Part shown: positions 11,482 through 22,519 of the stretch, one piece after another
Position numbering within the stretch: the first letter of the stretch is position 1
How the letters are laid out: every line of letters starts with the position of its first letter
Origin: Acheta domesticus
Taxonomy: Eukaryota > Arthropoda > Insecta > Orthoptera > Gryllidae
NCBI GenBank assembly: GCA_031308135.1
Contig: JAHLJT010009355.1
Location: 1,673,217 to 1,737,216 of the forward strand
Reading direction: 5' to 3'
Length of the DNA: 64,000 nt
Program-made: the position numbers and the translations under genes
Notes under the pieces: model-generated
Database searches by the model: none
The model's input: only the letters and a program-made list of their open reading frames with translations
Told to the model about the DNA's origin: nothing

Positions 11482-12215
11482 AGATAGTGCGCTTCTGGAC
11501 CTTGGATAGCGGCTTTATTTCACTTCTGTTTTTGTGTCCCTAATTCAATATCCTACTTTCTTTGTTTCCATATCCATTTCATGACGATTCACATGATTTA
11601 CAGAGTTGCTAGCTATAGCTCTCCTGGAATCATTCCAAGAGGAACCCTCTAATGTTTCTCACTAGTGCCCTTAAACCCATTTTGATTCTGTAATATTCCC
11701 TACATGCTAGACACACCCCTTCAATCCCTCTCGGTACTTGAACCATTGTCCTGGATGCATGGAGTGAGCTCCTCCCCCTCCCCCACGTGCATTACATGAT
11801 TTACAGAGGTTTGGAACACTTGTGTATCACTGATGCTGCTCGAAACTACCAGAAATAGGCTTTGGTGAGGAAGGATCGCTCCGTTGCATTTTAATTTTTA
11901 CTGTTAGAGTGCCTCTCTGGCGTTATTTGGAACAGAATTGGAGTCAACCTGTGACCATGTAAGATACTGGATCAGAGCGCATGAAATTCGGCTACAAGTG
12001 ACGAACAACTGTCGAACGCTTTTTTTTACCGTTGGTAAGGATTTAAACGTAGAACCTTCTGAATTTCAAATTGCCGGATATAATCTGGCATTCGCCACTT
12101 CGAACTAGTTTTGCTTGCTGTCAAAAACCCGCATCGATAACTTTATTAAGTCTTCAACTGTTAAATGAAAATAAAATAAGTATTTGTTACTCCCAGAGCA
12201 CATTTCTGGCTATAA
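11482..12215. other. unassigned intergenic sequence
   Basis: Mixed-composition sequence with no recognisable gene, repeat or inverted structure. Confidence 0.4.
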
Positions 12216-12218
12216 TTT

Positions 12219-12270
12219 CCATACTGTTCCATACTGTTTCATACTGTTCCATACTGTTCCATACTGTTTC
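12219..12270. repeat. 10-bp tandem repeat, five units
   Basis: ATACTGTTCC-type decamers start at 12221, 12231, 12241, 12251 and 12261, with only T/C changes. Confidence 0.95.
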
Positions 12271-12604
12271 TTCACTATTAATTATCTTGGGAACTCGTCG
12301 AAAGGTTTGAAATCTTATTCACTACATTAAAAACCTTTCATTTAAATACGATAATACATTGTTACACGAAAACTATCCATTGATAAAAATTTCCAAACAC
12401 AATCACTGCGGGGAGAAGTGACTGTAGTGGTGATGTGAGGACTGCGAGACCGCTCCGAATCTTCAACTGTCCCTCCAAGGCGAACGGCTGTCACTGGATC
12501 CGCTGCCCCGCGTGACTGTAGTTTAGAAAGAGATAAAAAGGTACTGCAAAGAAAAACCTATTGCGACGTACCAGAAAGGAGGGCTACACATTTATTATTC
12601 CTCA

Positions 12605-12621
12605 GCGGTCTCAGAGACCGC
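12605..12621. repeat. perfect 8-bp-stem palindrome
   Basis: GCGGTCTC, one A, then GAGACCGC, followed by ACGTCAC. A similar GACCGCACGTCAC string occurs near 57413, next to a hAT end, so this may be a fragment of the same transposon family. A short stretch without other structure leads to the GC-rich segment at about 12780. Confidence 0.4.
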
Positions 12622-12779
12622 ACGTCACTGTTAACAATGCGTTAACACGGGTTAACCTTCTCAGACTCAATTCTTGTTTTTTATAATTTGCAGTGTTTGT
12701 GAATATTACACCCTTCTCAAATGATTCTAAGAATGAAATATCGGCACATTAGGAGAGGTTCAGCACCCTTTCTTCGCTC

Positions 12780-13260
12780 ATGCGTCGCTTCCCCGTCGCC
12801 AGCTCTGATTTCCCCACTCAGGGCCTTTCCCTCACACGCCAGCCCGCCCCCTTCCATTTAACCTGAATCCTGAGCGCATCCTCGTCCGCACTATCGCTTA
12901 AAGCTGCGAGTGACAACGAGCTACAATTGTCTAACACCTCCCCCGCCCGCCATCCCCTCATCCCCCTGCTTGTTTAGCAGCGCATCCCTTTGCGCCCCCC
13001 CCGGGCCCCCTGGCTTTGTACCTTCAAACGCCGGCGCCGCCCGGCTCGGCGCGGCTTAACCAGCTGTGAAAGGCCCGACACCGCCGCATCGCCTCTCTTG
13101 CCCCAGTCTCTCTACCCAGCCCCACCCTCCCGCCTCAGCTTTCCGCCTCTCCAGCGGCTCTGCCCTCGCGCTCTCTGCCATCTCAACCACCTCCTCCGCG
13201 CCTCGTTCACATTGGCTTTCGCCGCCTTCAGCACCTCCGCCGCATCCGTCGTCACCGTCC
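12780..13260. other. C-rich GC segment preceding the 46-bp array
   Basis: A GC-rich, pyrimidine-skewed stretch with a CpG-dense part near 13025-13080. On the minus strand a frame is open from 13306 to 13112 and includes the first array unit (starts near MEDQEGKFVN, then VTTDAAEVLKAAKANVNEAR). This looks more protein-like than its neighbours, but no family is recognised, so it is not called as a gene. Confidence 0.35.
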
Positions 13261-13743
13261 TATTCACAAACTTCCCCTCCTGATCCTCCATCTTCCATGA
13301 TTCCATGATTCACAAACTTCCCCTCCTGATCCTCCATCTTCCACGATTCCATGATTCACAAACTTCCCCTCCTGATCCTCCATCTTCCACGATTCCATGA
13401 TTCACAAACTTCCCCTCCTGATCCTCCATCTTCCACGATTCCATGATTCACAAACTTCCCCTCCTGATCCTCCATCTTCCATGATTCCATGATTCACAAA
13501 CTTCCCCTCCTGATCCTCCATCTTCCATGATTCCATGATTCACAAACTTCCCCTCCTGATCCTCCATCTTCCACGATTCCATGATTCACAAACTTCCCCG
13601 CCTGATCCTCCATCTTTGATGATTCCATGATTCACAAACTTCCCCTCCTGATCCTCCATCTTCCACGATTCCATGATTCACAAACTTCCCCTCCTGATCC
13701 TCTATCTTTGATGATTCCATGATTCACAAACTTCCCCTCCTGA
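13261..13743. repeat. 46-bp minisatellite, 11 copies
   Basis: The marker CACAAACTTCCCC recurs every 46 bases from 13265 to 13725: ten exact intervals, eleven units. Units differ at a few positions (CATGA/CACGA, TTCCA/TTTGA). Each carries CTGAT followed by a C/T-rich run. The array ends 15 bases before an acceptor-like CAG at 13756-13758, so it would form the 3' part of an intron if that exon is real. Confidence 0.97.
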
Positions 13744-13758
13744 TGTCTTTCGCTGCAG

Positions 13759-13908
13759 GTGTGTCGTACTACCAGCAGCGCTTACAGGCAATTACAAATG
13801 CTTGCAATACAGGATGCAAAAATAGAGTCCGCAGAGAAGCTAAGTTCCCTGGAGGAGGTGATGGTGAGCGAGGTTTCAAGTACAGAGACCACGTCCGATA
13901 AAGTTTGA
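13759..13908 (+). CDS. candidate terminal exon, 49 codons and stop; helix-rich peptide
   Basis: TCTTTCGCTGCAG gives a good acceptor at 13758. From 13759 one frame is open for 49 codons and ends TGA at 13906-13908. The peptide is amphipathic and helix-like (RQLQMLAIQDAKIESAEKLS, then LEEVMVSEV, then a Ser/Thr-rich tail SSTETTSDKV), which is more protein-like than random frames here. Alternative donors (GAG|GTGATG near 13857, ATG|GTGAGC near 13863) would make it an internal exon. No upstream exon was found, so this could belong to a host gene or to a transposon protein with a coiled C-terminus. The family is unknown. Confidence 0.3.
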   Translation: MCRTTSSAYRQLQMLAIQDAKIESAEKLSSLEEVMVSEVSSTETTSDKV

Positions 13909-14376
13909 AAAGTAAGTTTAGTAATAAAAAATTTGATTCAGTAGTGTATCTGGGCCGTCTGTCCCGTTATCAACGTTTAGAGGATCCTTTTGTAGAAAAC
14001 AGGAAAAATTATGAAACCATTACCCCAACCCAACCCTAACTCTACAACCCTTGGATATAATAAACAAAGATTACTGTCCAAGTAGTTTTTGCCATTTCGA
14101 GATCCTTTTCTCATACTTCCTCGCTCCCACAATCTTTTTCCTCGTTAGCGTTGGCAGCGGTTTTGGAGCTCTCTGGTAAATATACTTAAGATAATGATAA
14201 CCCTTCGTAGCGCCCTCTCCGGACGCAACCCCAGTTCAGATAATGTACAGAAGCGATATTTCTCTCGCGTACGTGTTTGAGAAGAATTCCCATTACTTCC
14301 TTTACGCAATGCTTTATGCACTGTTGTACGCAGGTGAATTTACCATTATATAACGACGACTGTATTAGTTATATTA
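13909..14376. other. unassigned, about 470 bp
   Basis: AT-rich with a small CCCAACCCTAAC stretch near 14025. No gene or repeat recognised. Confidence 0.4.
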
Positions 14377-14786
14377 CAGTAAATCTGTCTAAACCGGAAC
14401 CTGTACAAGCCGGAAACCAGCTTCAACCCTAAAATTTTTCCCGCCCGTGAAGTTAAATTGCATTTTACCCAACCTCTCTAACGCGGAAACAGAATGGATT
14501 TTTATGTCTTGCAGGGGGAAAAAATATAAAACGGAATTCCTGTGAATTTAATGCAATTGGGATGCGTTCGTAACGAAATGAATGTGTCTGCCAGTTTGTT
14601 TTAAATTCCCTCTCCCTGTGACACGCGATTTAGTCGTGGCAGCCGGACACTAAAGGAGAGGGGCTTCAGCTGTCAGCCTAGAATTCGACCTTGGGGTCGC
14701 TTGTGTCTCAAGGCGTAGGTCATGGAGGAATTCACTCTCCTGACTCTCTGAGCGTGGGAAGGTGTTCATAGTTTTAGTTAGTTAGT

Positions 14787-15105
14787 TAATGCCTAGACTC
14801 GGGCCATCAGGCCCGCTCTTCCGCCTGACCACGCAAATTTCGCTACGCTCCTTTCACCTAGCGGAGAAAGAAGGTATTATCTCGGGCGACGAAACAGGCG
14901 ATTTGAATTTAGCTCAGAGGCATCATTTAGGCTTGAGGATCTTTTACATTCAAGTAAATCTACTAACATGGGCCAGCCGGCTTTACTTCCCCTCCGCGGA
15001 AGGCGTACGAAGGATTTTTTCGCCCTTAAAAATCCACGGCTTCGATCGGGTTTGAACCCGAACTTGGGTATGACAGTCGGGCACGCTAACCGTCACACCA
15101 TCGAA
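14787..15105 (-). mobile_element. tRNA-derived SINE, copy B, full length
   Basis: Inverted copy of the SINE at 7803-8140. On the minus strand the A box is TGGTGTGACGG and the B box GGTTCAAACCC. The same body (GGAGGGGAAGTAAAGCCGGC) and 3' region (GTCAGGCGGAAGAGCGGGCC) follow. The 3' end runs into a (TTAG)n-like tail, read on plus as TAGTTAGTTAG at about 14776-14788. It is the best copy for defining the family's 3' end. The open frames here are artefacts of the SINE. Confidence 0.88.
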
Positions 15106-15112
15106 TCCGCAA

Positions 15113-15151
15113 GGCTTCTATTCACGGCTTCTATTCATGGCTTCTATTCAC
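15113..15151. repeat. 13-bp tandem repeat, three units
   Basis: GGCTTCTATTCA(C/T) starts at 15113, 15126 and 15139, immediately beside the SINE head and inside the Tigger-like element. Confidence 0.9.
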
Positions 15152-15559
15152 GCGTCTTCCACCCTCACTTTGAAAATCGTAACCTCTCGACGAGATACGC
15201 ATTGCTCAAGGCCATGCCAGGGTATCAGAAAGTTTACCGGTTTCTGAAGCATTGTGCGTTGAAAGAGTCAGCAAGGTGTCCGAATACAGCTAGTAAGGTG
15301 TGTATTTTTCAACTCGGAAGTAATCAATGAGTGTGTAATAATCGTTTATTTGGTGATTTCTTCCATAAATACGTTATATGTTAAAGTATTCTGATAATTA
15401 TAACAAAGACATGTAATTTATTACTTCCATATCATAAGAGCCAGAAAATGGACAACCTTGCGTAAAACCCGAAACCTCCCCAAACCGGAATTTTTTTGTC
15501 CCGATCAACCCCGGCTTAGACAGATTCTATTGTGTGTCCAAATTCAAGCGAATGTCGTC

Positions 15560-15720
15560 TTGTGCAGCCGTTGCGTCGGCGCGCGGAGGGCGCCCCTGTG
15601 TGCGCGACGGACGCAGGGCCAGCTGCGCCCGCGTGGAGACCTCGCGCGGCGCAGCATCTGCTGCGAGGTGGCGCTCCAAGCGCTTTATCGCCGCGGCTGT
15701 TTTTGTTTGCCTCGCCCCCG
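15560..15720. promoter_or_regulatory. CpG-dense core beside C-rich array
   Basis: Non-repetitive CpG-rich sequence containing GCGCTTTATCGCCGC followed by TGTTTTTGTTTGCC, the latter a forkhead-like T/G run. It abuts the C-rich array on its right. Frames on both strands are open because of composition. A regulatory role is inferred from composition only. Confidence 0.25.
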
Positions 15721-16800
15721 CTCGCCCCCTCGCTCGCTCCGCCCCGGCGGCCGTCTGGTCTCGCCCCTCCGCTCCCACAAGCACCGCCGCCTCTCCTCAT
15801 CCCTCGTCCGTACTTACTTCGCCCTCTCCCCGCCCCGCCCCCTCGCTGTCACTGCCCGGATAGCCTCACCCGTTCTCTCTTCGCACCCAAAGCACCTCCT
15901 TCTCTCCTTGCCCCGCCCTTCTTACTTCGCCTTCTCCCCCCTCCCCGCCCAAGGCACGCCCCCTTCCTCGCTCTGCCCGCATAGCCTCGCCCATTCCCTC
16001 TTCGCATCCAAAAGCACCTCCGTCTTTCCTTGCCCCGCCCTTCTTACTTCGCCCTCTCCCCGCCCCTCCCCGTCCAAGGCACGCTTCCTCGGTTGCTTGG
16101 CCCGGGTGGCCTCGCCCCCCTCCCTCTTCGCATCCAAAGCACCTCTACCTTTCCTTTCCCCCACCCCACCCGTACCATGTCCTCCTGTGCTACTCCCCAC
16201 CTCGCCCTACACCGCTGAAGGCACACTCCCCCGCTCGCTCTGCCCGGGTGGCCTTGCCGCTCCCTCTTCGCACCCAAAAGCACCTCCGTCTCTCCTTACC
16301 CCTTCCGACCAACCCGCGCTTCCCGCCTCGCACCTCTTCGCCCGCCCAAGGCAACACCACCTCACCCTACCCTCCCCGCCTTGCCTCACCACGCCTAAGG
16401 CACGCTCGCTCACCCGCTCTACACGGTAGCCCTGTGGCCTCGCCTCGCCTCGTCTCTCTTCGCACTCAAAAGCACCGCCGCCTCTTCTTATCCCGCCCCG
16501 CTCCGCCCCTCCCCACACCCTTCCTCCCCTCCCCACACCACCCGCTCTATTCCCCCTCCCCATACCAGACCCTCCCTTCTCCCTTCCCCAAACCCGTCCC
16601 TTCTCCCCTCCCCACACCGCCTCTCCCATTCTCCCCTCCCCTCCTCCCCCACATTACCCCGCCCTTTCTCCCCTAGTCCCACCCCACCTTGCCCCGCCGT
16701 GCTCCACCAAACCCCCACCCTCCCCCTACAATCTGTGCCTTTTCCTGCCTCCCGTAAAGCCACGCCCCGTTCCGACCCTCTGCGTCCCACCCCCTTCCAC
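15720..16800. repeat. C-rich degenerate minisatellite, 110-190 bp units
   Basis: The marker TTCGCA(C/T)CCAAA(A)GCACC recurs at about 15880, 16001, 16127, 16267 and 16459, with an earlier relative near 15773. The units also share TTCTTACTTCGCC and CTCCCCGCCC. The plus strand is almost entirely C and T with periodic G, so all frames are open and translate to Pro/Ser/Arg-rich strings (for example 15458-16429). Those are not genes. Confidence 0.9.
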
Positions 16801-17250
16801 ATGGCTTGCCCAACTTTTGCCGAGCTCTGGAGAACGTCGCCTCCAACATGACGTCTCAGCCGCCTGCGAGGCGTTCGCCCCGGTGAAGATTGTATCGCTT
16901 TTTATTCCTTGCCGCCGAGAACAGACGTAATAAATTTTAATGCTGTTATTCTCGGCTGGCCTTTCGTGCTTCCTTGCGTGGTCTTACGGAACGTGAGGTT
17001 GGGAGAAGCTATTGTGTTGAGCTCTGTGGCCTGTAGGTTTCTTTTTCGTGGCGTTTAGTGACGCCAGTTAGTAAATGCAAAAGCAATGCCACATCTGAGG
17101 GAGAAAAATCCATTTTGTGCAAGAGTGGTTTCGTTCTATGCACTTACATTGTTGAAGATCTTGACTTAAAATGTTGAAGGAGAATTATAATAAAATTGTC
17201 TAAGAATCAAGGAAATGTTAAAAAAAGACTAAATATTCAAAATTTCTTTT
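16801..17250. other. unassigned, about 450 bp
   Basis: A transition from the C-rich array to AT-rich sequence. No structure recognised. Confidence 0.4.
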
Positions 17251-17258
17251 GGGCTAAC

Positions 17259-18497
17259 CAGTGGCGTAGACTCAATGTATGCGAGTGATGCGTTGCATCC
17301 CCTAGATTTTTATTACTTTAAACTATTTTCAATAAAGTAATTTACTTTCTTCCGTAAGCATCTCCCTCTGTTTCCGTATTCCCTCCCACCATTTACGTGC
17401 GCTCTCCAATAGGCGGTATTTCCTTCGCTAGATCTGACGGGACAAAAAGCATCCCTTGAACAACATCGCTACGTTGGTGAGGTCATTGAACTCACGGCCA
17501 TGCGCTGTGTGCAAGCTGTGTGGTTTCGACGGCCGATGATGTGACCAGGCCTCTCACATCTCAGGCTTCTGAGTTCTCATTGGCGTTTTTGTATCCCCTC
17601 CTAAGAACATTCCATACCCCTCCTCTGATGCAGTCATAATTCGGCCGTACGCCTGGGAATCACAGACGTCACGTGCCGCGATTGTGGGCCCCGAAGCGGG
17701 GAGCGGGGCGCGGGGGGTAGACGGCACGACTGTCTTTCTTCACAACTCATGCACGTCTGCCAACTATGCTTAAGCACATTTCAACCTGATTCAGTTTCGG
17801 TGGGTAAGACGTGTGTTAGCGGGCCTGACAAAACTAGATCACTGCCTTCATGTAAGAAATAGTAGGTAGGGACAGTCCGCGAAGTCCAAACGGTGGTGCG
17901 ACGTAATTTCGTTCGTCTTGTGTGTCCTTCGTTGTAGAGTAAATGCTGTTTCGTACTGAATGTGCGTTAAATAGACTACATTGTTTAACTATTGATGCGT
18001 TAAAGAGAATCGTGAATTCGAAATTGTAACGTGAAAGAATAAAACGTGTATGTGAAAGGACGCGACATGGCGCACTCATCCAGTACATTTCTGGCAGCGG
18101 ATGAGTTACTTGTGACATAGAACAGTAGTGAAACGTCTCATTGTTCTATAGAGGATTCTTCAAATTCCGTTTAGTTCTTTCTCCTATTCTGAAAGACTTA
18201 AGTTAATTAGTGATTGATAACCAAGACAACGCGAATCGATCTCGAGTTCGAAATTAGGTATGTACTTTTTTATGGTTTATTTTTTAGTTTTATTGTTTTG
18301 TTTATGTAAGTTAGTGCATACAGTGAGAAATTGGTGATTTTCAAGGAAGATTCAGTAGGTATCTAATTTGCAAAATAAACTTCTAAAATACTTCAGAGTA
18401 AAATAGAATGACGCAGACTGTAAATATATGCAATTATGCCTTCAATCTGTAATATCATGATCGCATCCCCACATCTACTAGTCAGGAGACGCCACTG
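17259..18497. mobile_element. hAT element, 1.24 kb, with 8-bp target duplication
   Basis: The left end CAGTGGCGTAGAC and right end (reverse complement) CAGTGGCGTCTCCTGAC form the terminal inverted repeat. They are flanked by GGGCTAAC (17251-17258) and GGGTTAAC (18498-18505), an 8-bp duplication with one change, as hAT insertion makes. Full hAT transposases need about 2 kb, and none is readable, so this is an internally deleted, non-autonomous derivative. The frame at 17834-18118 (minus) lies inside it and matches no hAT motif I can see. Confidence 0.85.
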
Positions 18498-18505
18498 GGG
18501 TTAAC

Positions 18506-19400
18506 CTTTAACGCTGGAATTAATTTCGCACGTTGGTTTAACTCGTTGTCGCAGTGTCCGCGCGTGCAGAGACGTTGATGGCGCTATCTGATTACATCTG
18601 TTTGCGACTTTTATCGCCACATTTTTGTTGCTAAATTATACTACCAAAACGCTCGAAAGTGCCAATTATTCCAATAAAATTATGTCTAATAATAGCGAAA
18701 TTGTTATAATGTGAAAATATTTAAAATTCTTTCGCGTAATGTATCTGCAGGAAAACTTAGTTTGCTATTTCCAAATAAATTCCTGAAGCTGTCAGAAGTT
18801 TTGAAATTGCAATTTACATTTATTGAGATAAATACATACACAGAATTGTTAATCTAGCCTCTAGGAAAGGTAGTAATTGACAAACAAATAAGAAATAATG
18901 GACTAGTAAAAAATCATCCTTGATATACACGAACAATGATGAAATTCGATCACATTCTACACATAAGGATGCGCAGAAAACACTCTTGCATAGGAGTATA
19001 TTCACTGATTTCTGCCTTCAAAATTCTCTCCCATATTTAATGCAATGCCTGATCATGGGTTGTATCTATAAATTAAAGCGTATTAAGCTTACACATGTAG
19101 TTCTTTGCATGGATAATGAAATAGAACACTCTAATACAGTTGTTCAATAAAACTTTTCAAATTATTTTACATTTATTTTAAACATTTTTCTTTTATTATA
19201 GATCGCATATACTGTTTACCTGGGGATGTTCATTACAGACAGGTTTTAATCAGATGCTACATCTCTTTGTATCCTACATCTTTCCCAAGAGCACAAGTGA
19301 CATCGTTTTTGGCATTGTTATAATTTTTCCGAGTTGTAGAATCTGCTTCTTTCCCGACAACGTGTGTGATTGACAGGCTACCCTTGTTATTCAGTTGACT
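18506..19400. other. unassigned AT-rich sequence
   Basis: No gene recognised. A strong T-rich acceptor (TTTTATTATAG near 19201) is followed by 40 open bases and a weak donor. Too little to call. Confidence 0.4.
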
Positions 19401-19419
19401 GTTTCACCCTACATTATCT

Positions 19420-19650
19420 GTGCGAACCATCTTCTTTGCAATATCAACAATAAGTAATCGTATGTTCTCATATTTTCCAACATTGTCAGCGTCAGCAACA
19501 CACCTGCCGCTGTGCAGTTTTCCCGCAAAACCTGGACAACATACGACTTCAGAATCACACACTCCTGACTCTTGGTTACAAACTAATCCGCAACAACAAT
19601 ATAGACGTCGTTCTTATGGTACACACGTGTCATAACATCCCGATGAAAAA
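19420..19650 (-). pseudogene. Cys-rich open stretch with an in-frame stop (possible decayed exon)
   Basis: On the minus strand one frame reads YCCCGLVCNQESGVCDSEVV, then CCPGFAGKLHSGRCV, then an Asp/Ala-rich run to a TGA near 19408. A TAA interrupts it just upstream, after CYDTCVP. Cysteine spacing of this kind is seen in small secreted or EGF-like modules. A donor-like CAG|GTGTGT falls after HSGR. No ATG, no clear acceptor and no family assignment. It could be a degenerate exon or chance from TGT/TGC-rich DNA. Confidence 0.2.
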
Positions 19651-19734
19651 ACGTTACGCAATCCGACATTTGTCCTTGGACATGAAGCAGTCCTCAAGTA
19701 ATCGACCAAACAAAACCAGAAAATGCAATATTAC

Positions 19735-19982
19735 TTGCATATTACGCAACCTGGGTCCAATTGACCCCGCTTGCCAGGTTGCGGCTGAAATAACATAAAT
19801 ATTGTTTTTATTATTCAGTAACACATTCGTAAAATGGTTGCGGGCACATTCAGAAAACACAATAGCAAACAGTCACAAAAATCTATCTTAATACCTTTGA
19901 GAGTTTTCACTTAAAATATTGAAAAAATTGCTTCTGGGTCCAATGGACCCCGGTTGCCCGGATAAGGGTGAAGAGAATTTAA
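19735..19982. mobile_element. piggyBac-like MITE candidate
   Basis: Two copies of CTGGGTCCAATtGACCCC (palindromic core GGGTCC/GGACCC) lie at about 19749 and 19935, each next to a GTTGCC string. The right one is followed by CCGGATAAGGG and a TTAA at 19979-19982. Near-terminal GGGTCC palindromes with a CCCTTA end beside TTAA are seen in piggyBac-type elements. I could not locate a matching left end, so the call is tentative. Confidence 0.35.
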
Positions 19983-21795
19983 TTTACCGATAAATTTTAT
20001 TTTTCAATCAAATAAATCACGTGCACAGATTTTTTCAAAGTAGACGGGCATTTATGTAAAAGTTGCTTTAGTAATAGGGGTATGCTCTGGAGCGATTCCC
20101 AAAAGTGTTGGAATTTGCTCCTTGACATAAAACCATACCATATGTATAAAGAAGTGTTACTATAGATTTCACCATAATATTAAGATAAATGTCAAATTAT
20201 TGTTTTCAAATATTATTTACTTTTTTAATAACCTATTTAAATTAATTCAAGACCACGAAAACGAAGTTGCAAGTGCAGCTAATTTCAATACATAGCACTG
20301 GAATGAAAGTGATCTCTAGTTAAATGTACTAAATGCAATGTTTTAATGTTAATGTTCAGGGGGTTTGTCATTTTGTCATGTATTTGAAAATGCGATCGCA
20401 TTTATTTCATTAAATTTCATCTTTTGGCAGAAAACTGTGTAATAAGCGTTTATTGACACCCATGTGTAGGTTTACATTATCAGACATATCATTCAACGCA
20501 GAAATTGTATTCCGGTTCTGTCACCGGAGTTCAATACATTTTCGCCTTTCAATAATTTTACAATTAATGTATATACTGTTTCAATAGTTTATTATTTTTT
20601 GTTTTATGTCAGGTAATTTTAGTAAATGCAATCGCTAATTCTGTTTGTGTAGTCTGAAATATATCTCGACCAAGTTGAGAATGATGTTTACAGGAGCACG
20701 CTACCGTCTCTGTTTACAGCCGAAGCGACAGAAACGGGGGGAGGTAAGGCTTCTCATCTCAAATTAAAAATGGGACAGTGCCAAGCTGTTTTGGAAATAG
20801 CGCTATTTATTTCGTCACAAGTCTAGTATCTTCCCAATATTTTAACTGTATTTGGACATGTCTGCACCTCGTATTTGAATAAATATAAGTTTACTTTTCT
20901 TTGTAGAATGATTCAAAATTTTGATCAAATTCCTTCGATGAGCAGAAAATTTGTACAGTAACATTCATATAAATCGTTTAATTTAAGTTACGTTGTTTTT
21001 CAAAATAAATACGAAGCAAAGCTTTTTTATGTAAGCAGCAACTACCATCATAATGAACAAAATTGTAGATAGTTATGCTAAGTTAATGTTTTGGTACTTC
21101 ATTGCATGTTTAAGAAAACGCATAAAGTATTCTTAAAAAAGATTATTGAAGAATACAAAATGTTTAAAATGAACGAAAAAGTATTAAAAATTCGATATAA
21201 AAATAAAGCATTTTTTACTATATTCTTTTAGTATAACGGTAAAAGTAAAAAAAAACAAGCTACTTAAAGAGATAAAAATACAATAGTGAATGTAAATCTT
21301 ACATAATGTGACTCCGAAGTTGTATTTCATCAACTGATTCCGTAGAAGGAACATCAATTGCTATAGAAGTTCATTTTCAAGCAAAGCATCCCTATCCCAG
21401 TGTAATGTTTGTGTTTTATTGATATGAGCACGATGTAAGGTTTTTTAAAAGACAGTTTTTTCCACTCTTAAATAGCTATTTTATCAATTGCTTTTGATGT
21501 CATTATTTTTAAATTGGGAAGTGACACTTGATCGTGTTCCTTACACTCACCTTAATTTTCACTCCCATAAAATTCAGTTACATTGCAAGGCAAGGCTTCT
21601 TGCCTACCCGCGAAGTGACACCTCGACGAGAACTCACATTTCCCAAAGCCACACCCGTAACCAACTCGCTTCACGCTCCTCGTAACTTTCGTTAGCGAAA
21701 CTGACTGTACAGACCCATGTTTACACTGTTGGTTCCACGACGCACCGCAATCACCTCCTTCATTCTTCGCTTGGTCGAGTAATAATAGCTGCATT
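19983..21795. other. unassigned AT-rich sequence
   Basis: About 1.8 kb with no recognisable protein, tandem array or strong inverted repeat. All frames are short. Confidence 0.5.
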
Positions 21796-21799
21796 AGCC

Positions 21800-22518
21800 A
21801 ACCCGAATATCATCATTATTATCATTATCATTATTATTATTATCATTATTTTTATTATTATTATTATTATTATTATTCCTCTATATCACGACTAAAGATG
21901 TTATGTGGCGGCTGAATATAAAATCTACTCCAGGTTGCAACCAGCTACCTAAGGAGTAGATCTAGGGACTGTCGGTGCCTCTACAATACTTTGCGCAAAA
22001 TGTGGGCTGTTCCAAATAAAGCTATTTCTTGCACTTCCCAGTCTTTTCAATTACCTGGGAATTTAGACACGTTCTTACACAAATTTTGCGAAACAAATGC
22101 CAGAGCTTCAATAACAATTGGGACGACCTGTGCTTTTACGCCCCACATTCGGCTGATCTCGATTTCCAAACTCTTGTATTTAAGACGTTTCTCTGCCTCC
22201 TTGGTTACGACATTTTGATCGCAAGGCACAGCAATATCCACAAGTAGACACGATTTTTTTCCAAATCCCGGGTAACTATAACAGGTTCGTTTGCCGCTAA
22301 CGTGTGATCAGTTTGGATTTGTTGGTCGTACAATATCGTACACAATCCATCAGACATCGGTTTTGGTGAGTATTCGTACCACTTGGAGCATGTGTTTGAA
22401 ACTTTGAGGGCAGTACAGATCTGCCAGTGGAGGTAGCTACACACCCTGTCGTGTCTTTTCAAGTATTCGATCTTTGGTAGGATTGGACAAGCTGAGACAT
22501 TATTATCAATATACTTGT
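21800..22518 (-). mobile_element. Dong/R4-like LINE, 3' fragment, copy 1
   Basis: Minus-strand reading gives the C-terminal part of a non-LTR retrotransposon: SACPILPKIEYLKRHDRVC, then YLHWQICTALKV, then [18 protein letters not shown], then [17 protein letters not shown], then EIALFGTAHILRKVL. The segment after the RT in this clade holds a restriction-enzyme-like endonuclease. Its PD residue pair is changed here to PV (ANEPVIV). At least one frameshift (near 22220) and a stop (near 22045) break the frame. The 3' UTR ends in a TAA/TAG-type trinucleotide tail at 21800-21880. The 5' junction abuts the (TAA)n tail of the next copy. Dead. Confidence 0.85.
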
Positions 22519-22519
22519 A

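Larger units (their letters stand above)
14377..15532. mobile_element. pogo/Tigger-like TIR element with nested SINE
   Basis: The left end TA|CAGTAAATCTGTCTAAACC and right end (reverse complement) CAATAGAATCTGTCTAAGCC are matching inverted repeats 1156 bp apart. The left is preceded by TA, the pogo/Tigger target. A related end opens the element at 48124. CCGGAA-type motifs recur just inside both ends. No DDE transposase motif could be read, so it is non-autonomous or degraded. The inverted SINE at 14787-15105 lies inside, so the Tigger-like element was there first. Confidence 0.7.

Noticed and set aside
13066..13308. plus-strand frame into the 46-bp array
   Set aside because: Pyrimidine-rich composition; stops as soon as the array frame shifts (46 is not a multiple of 3).
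15458..16429. 323-codon plus-strand frame, Pro/Ser/Leu-rich
   Set aside because: It lies wholly over the C-rich minisatellite; all three plus frames and two minus frames are equally open, and the repeat units set the sequence.
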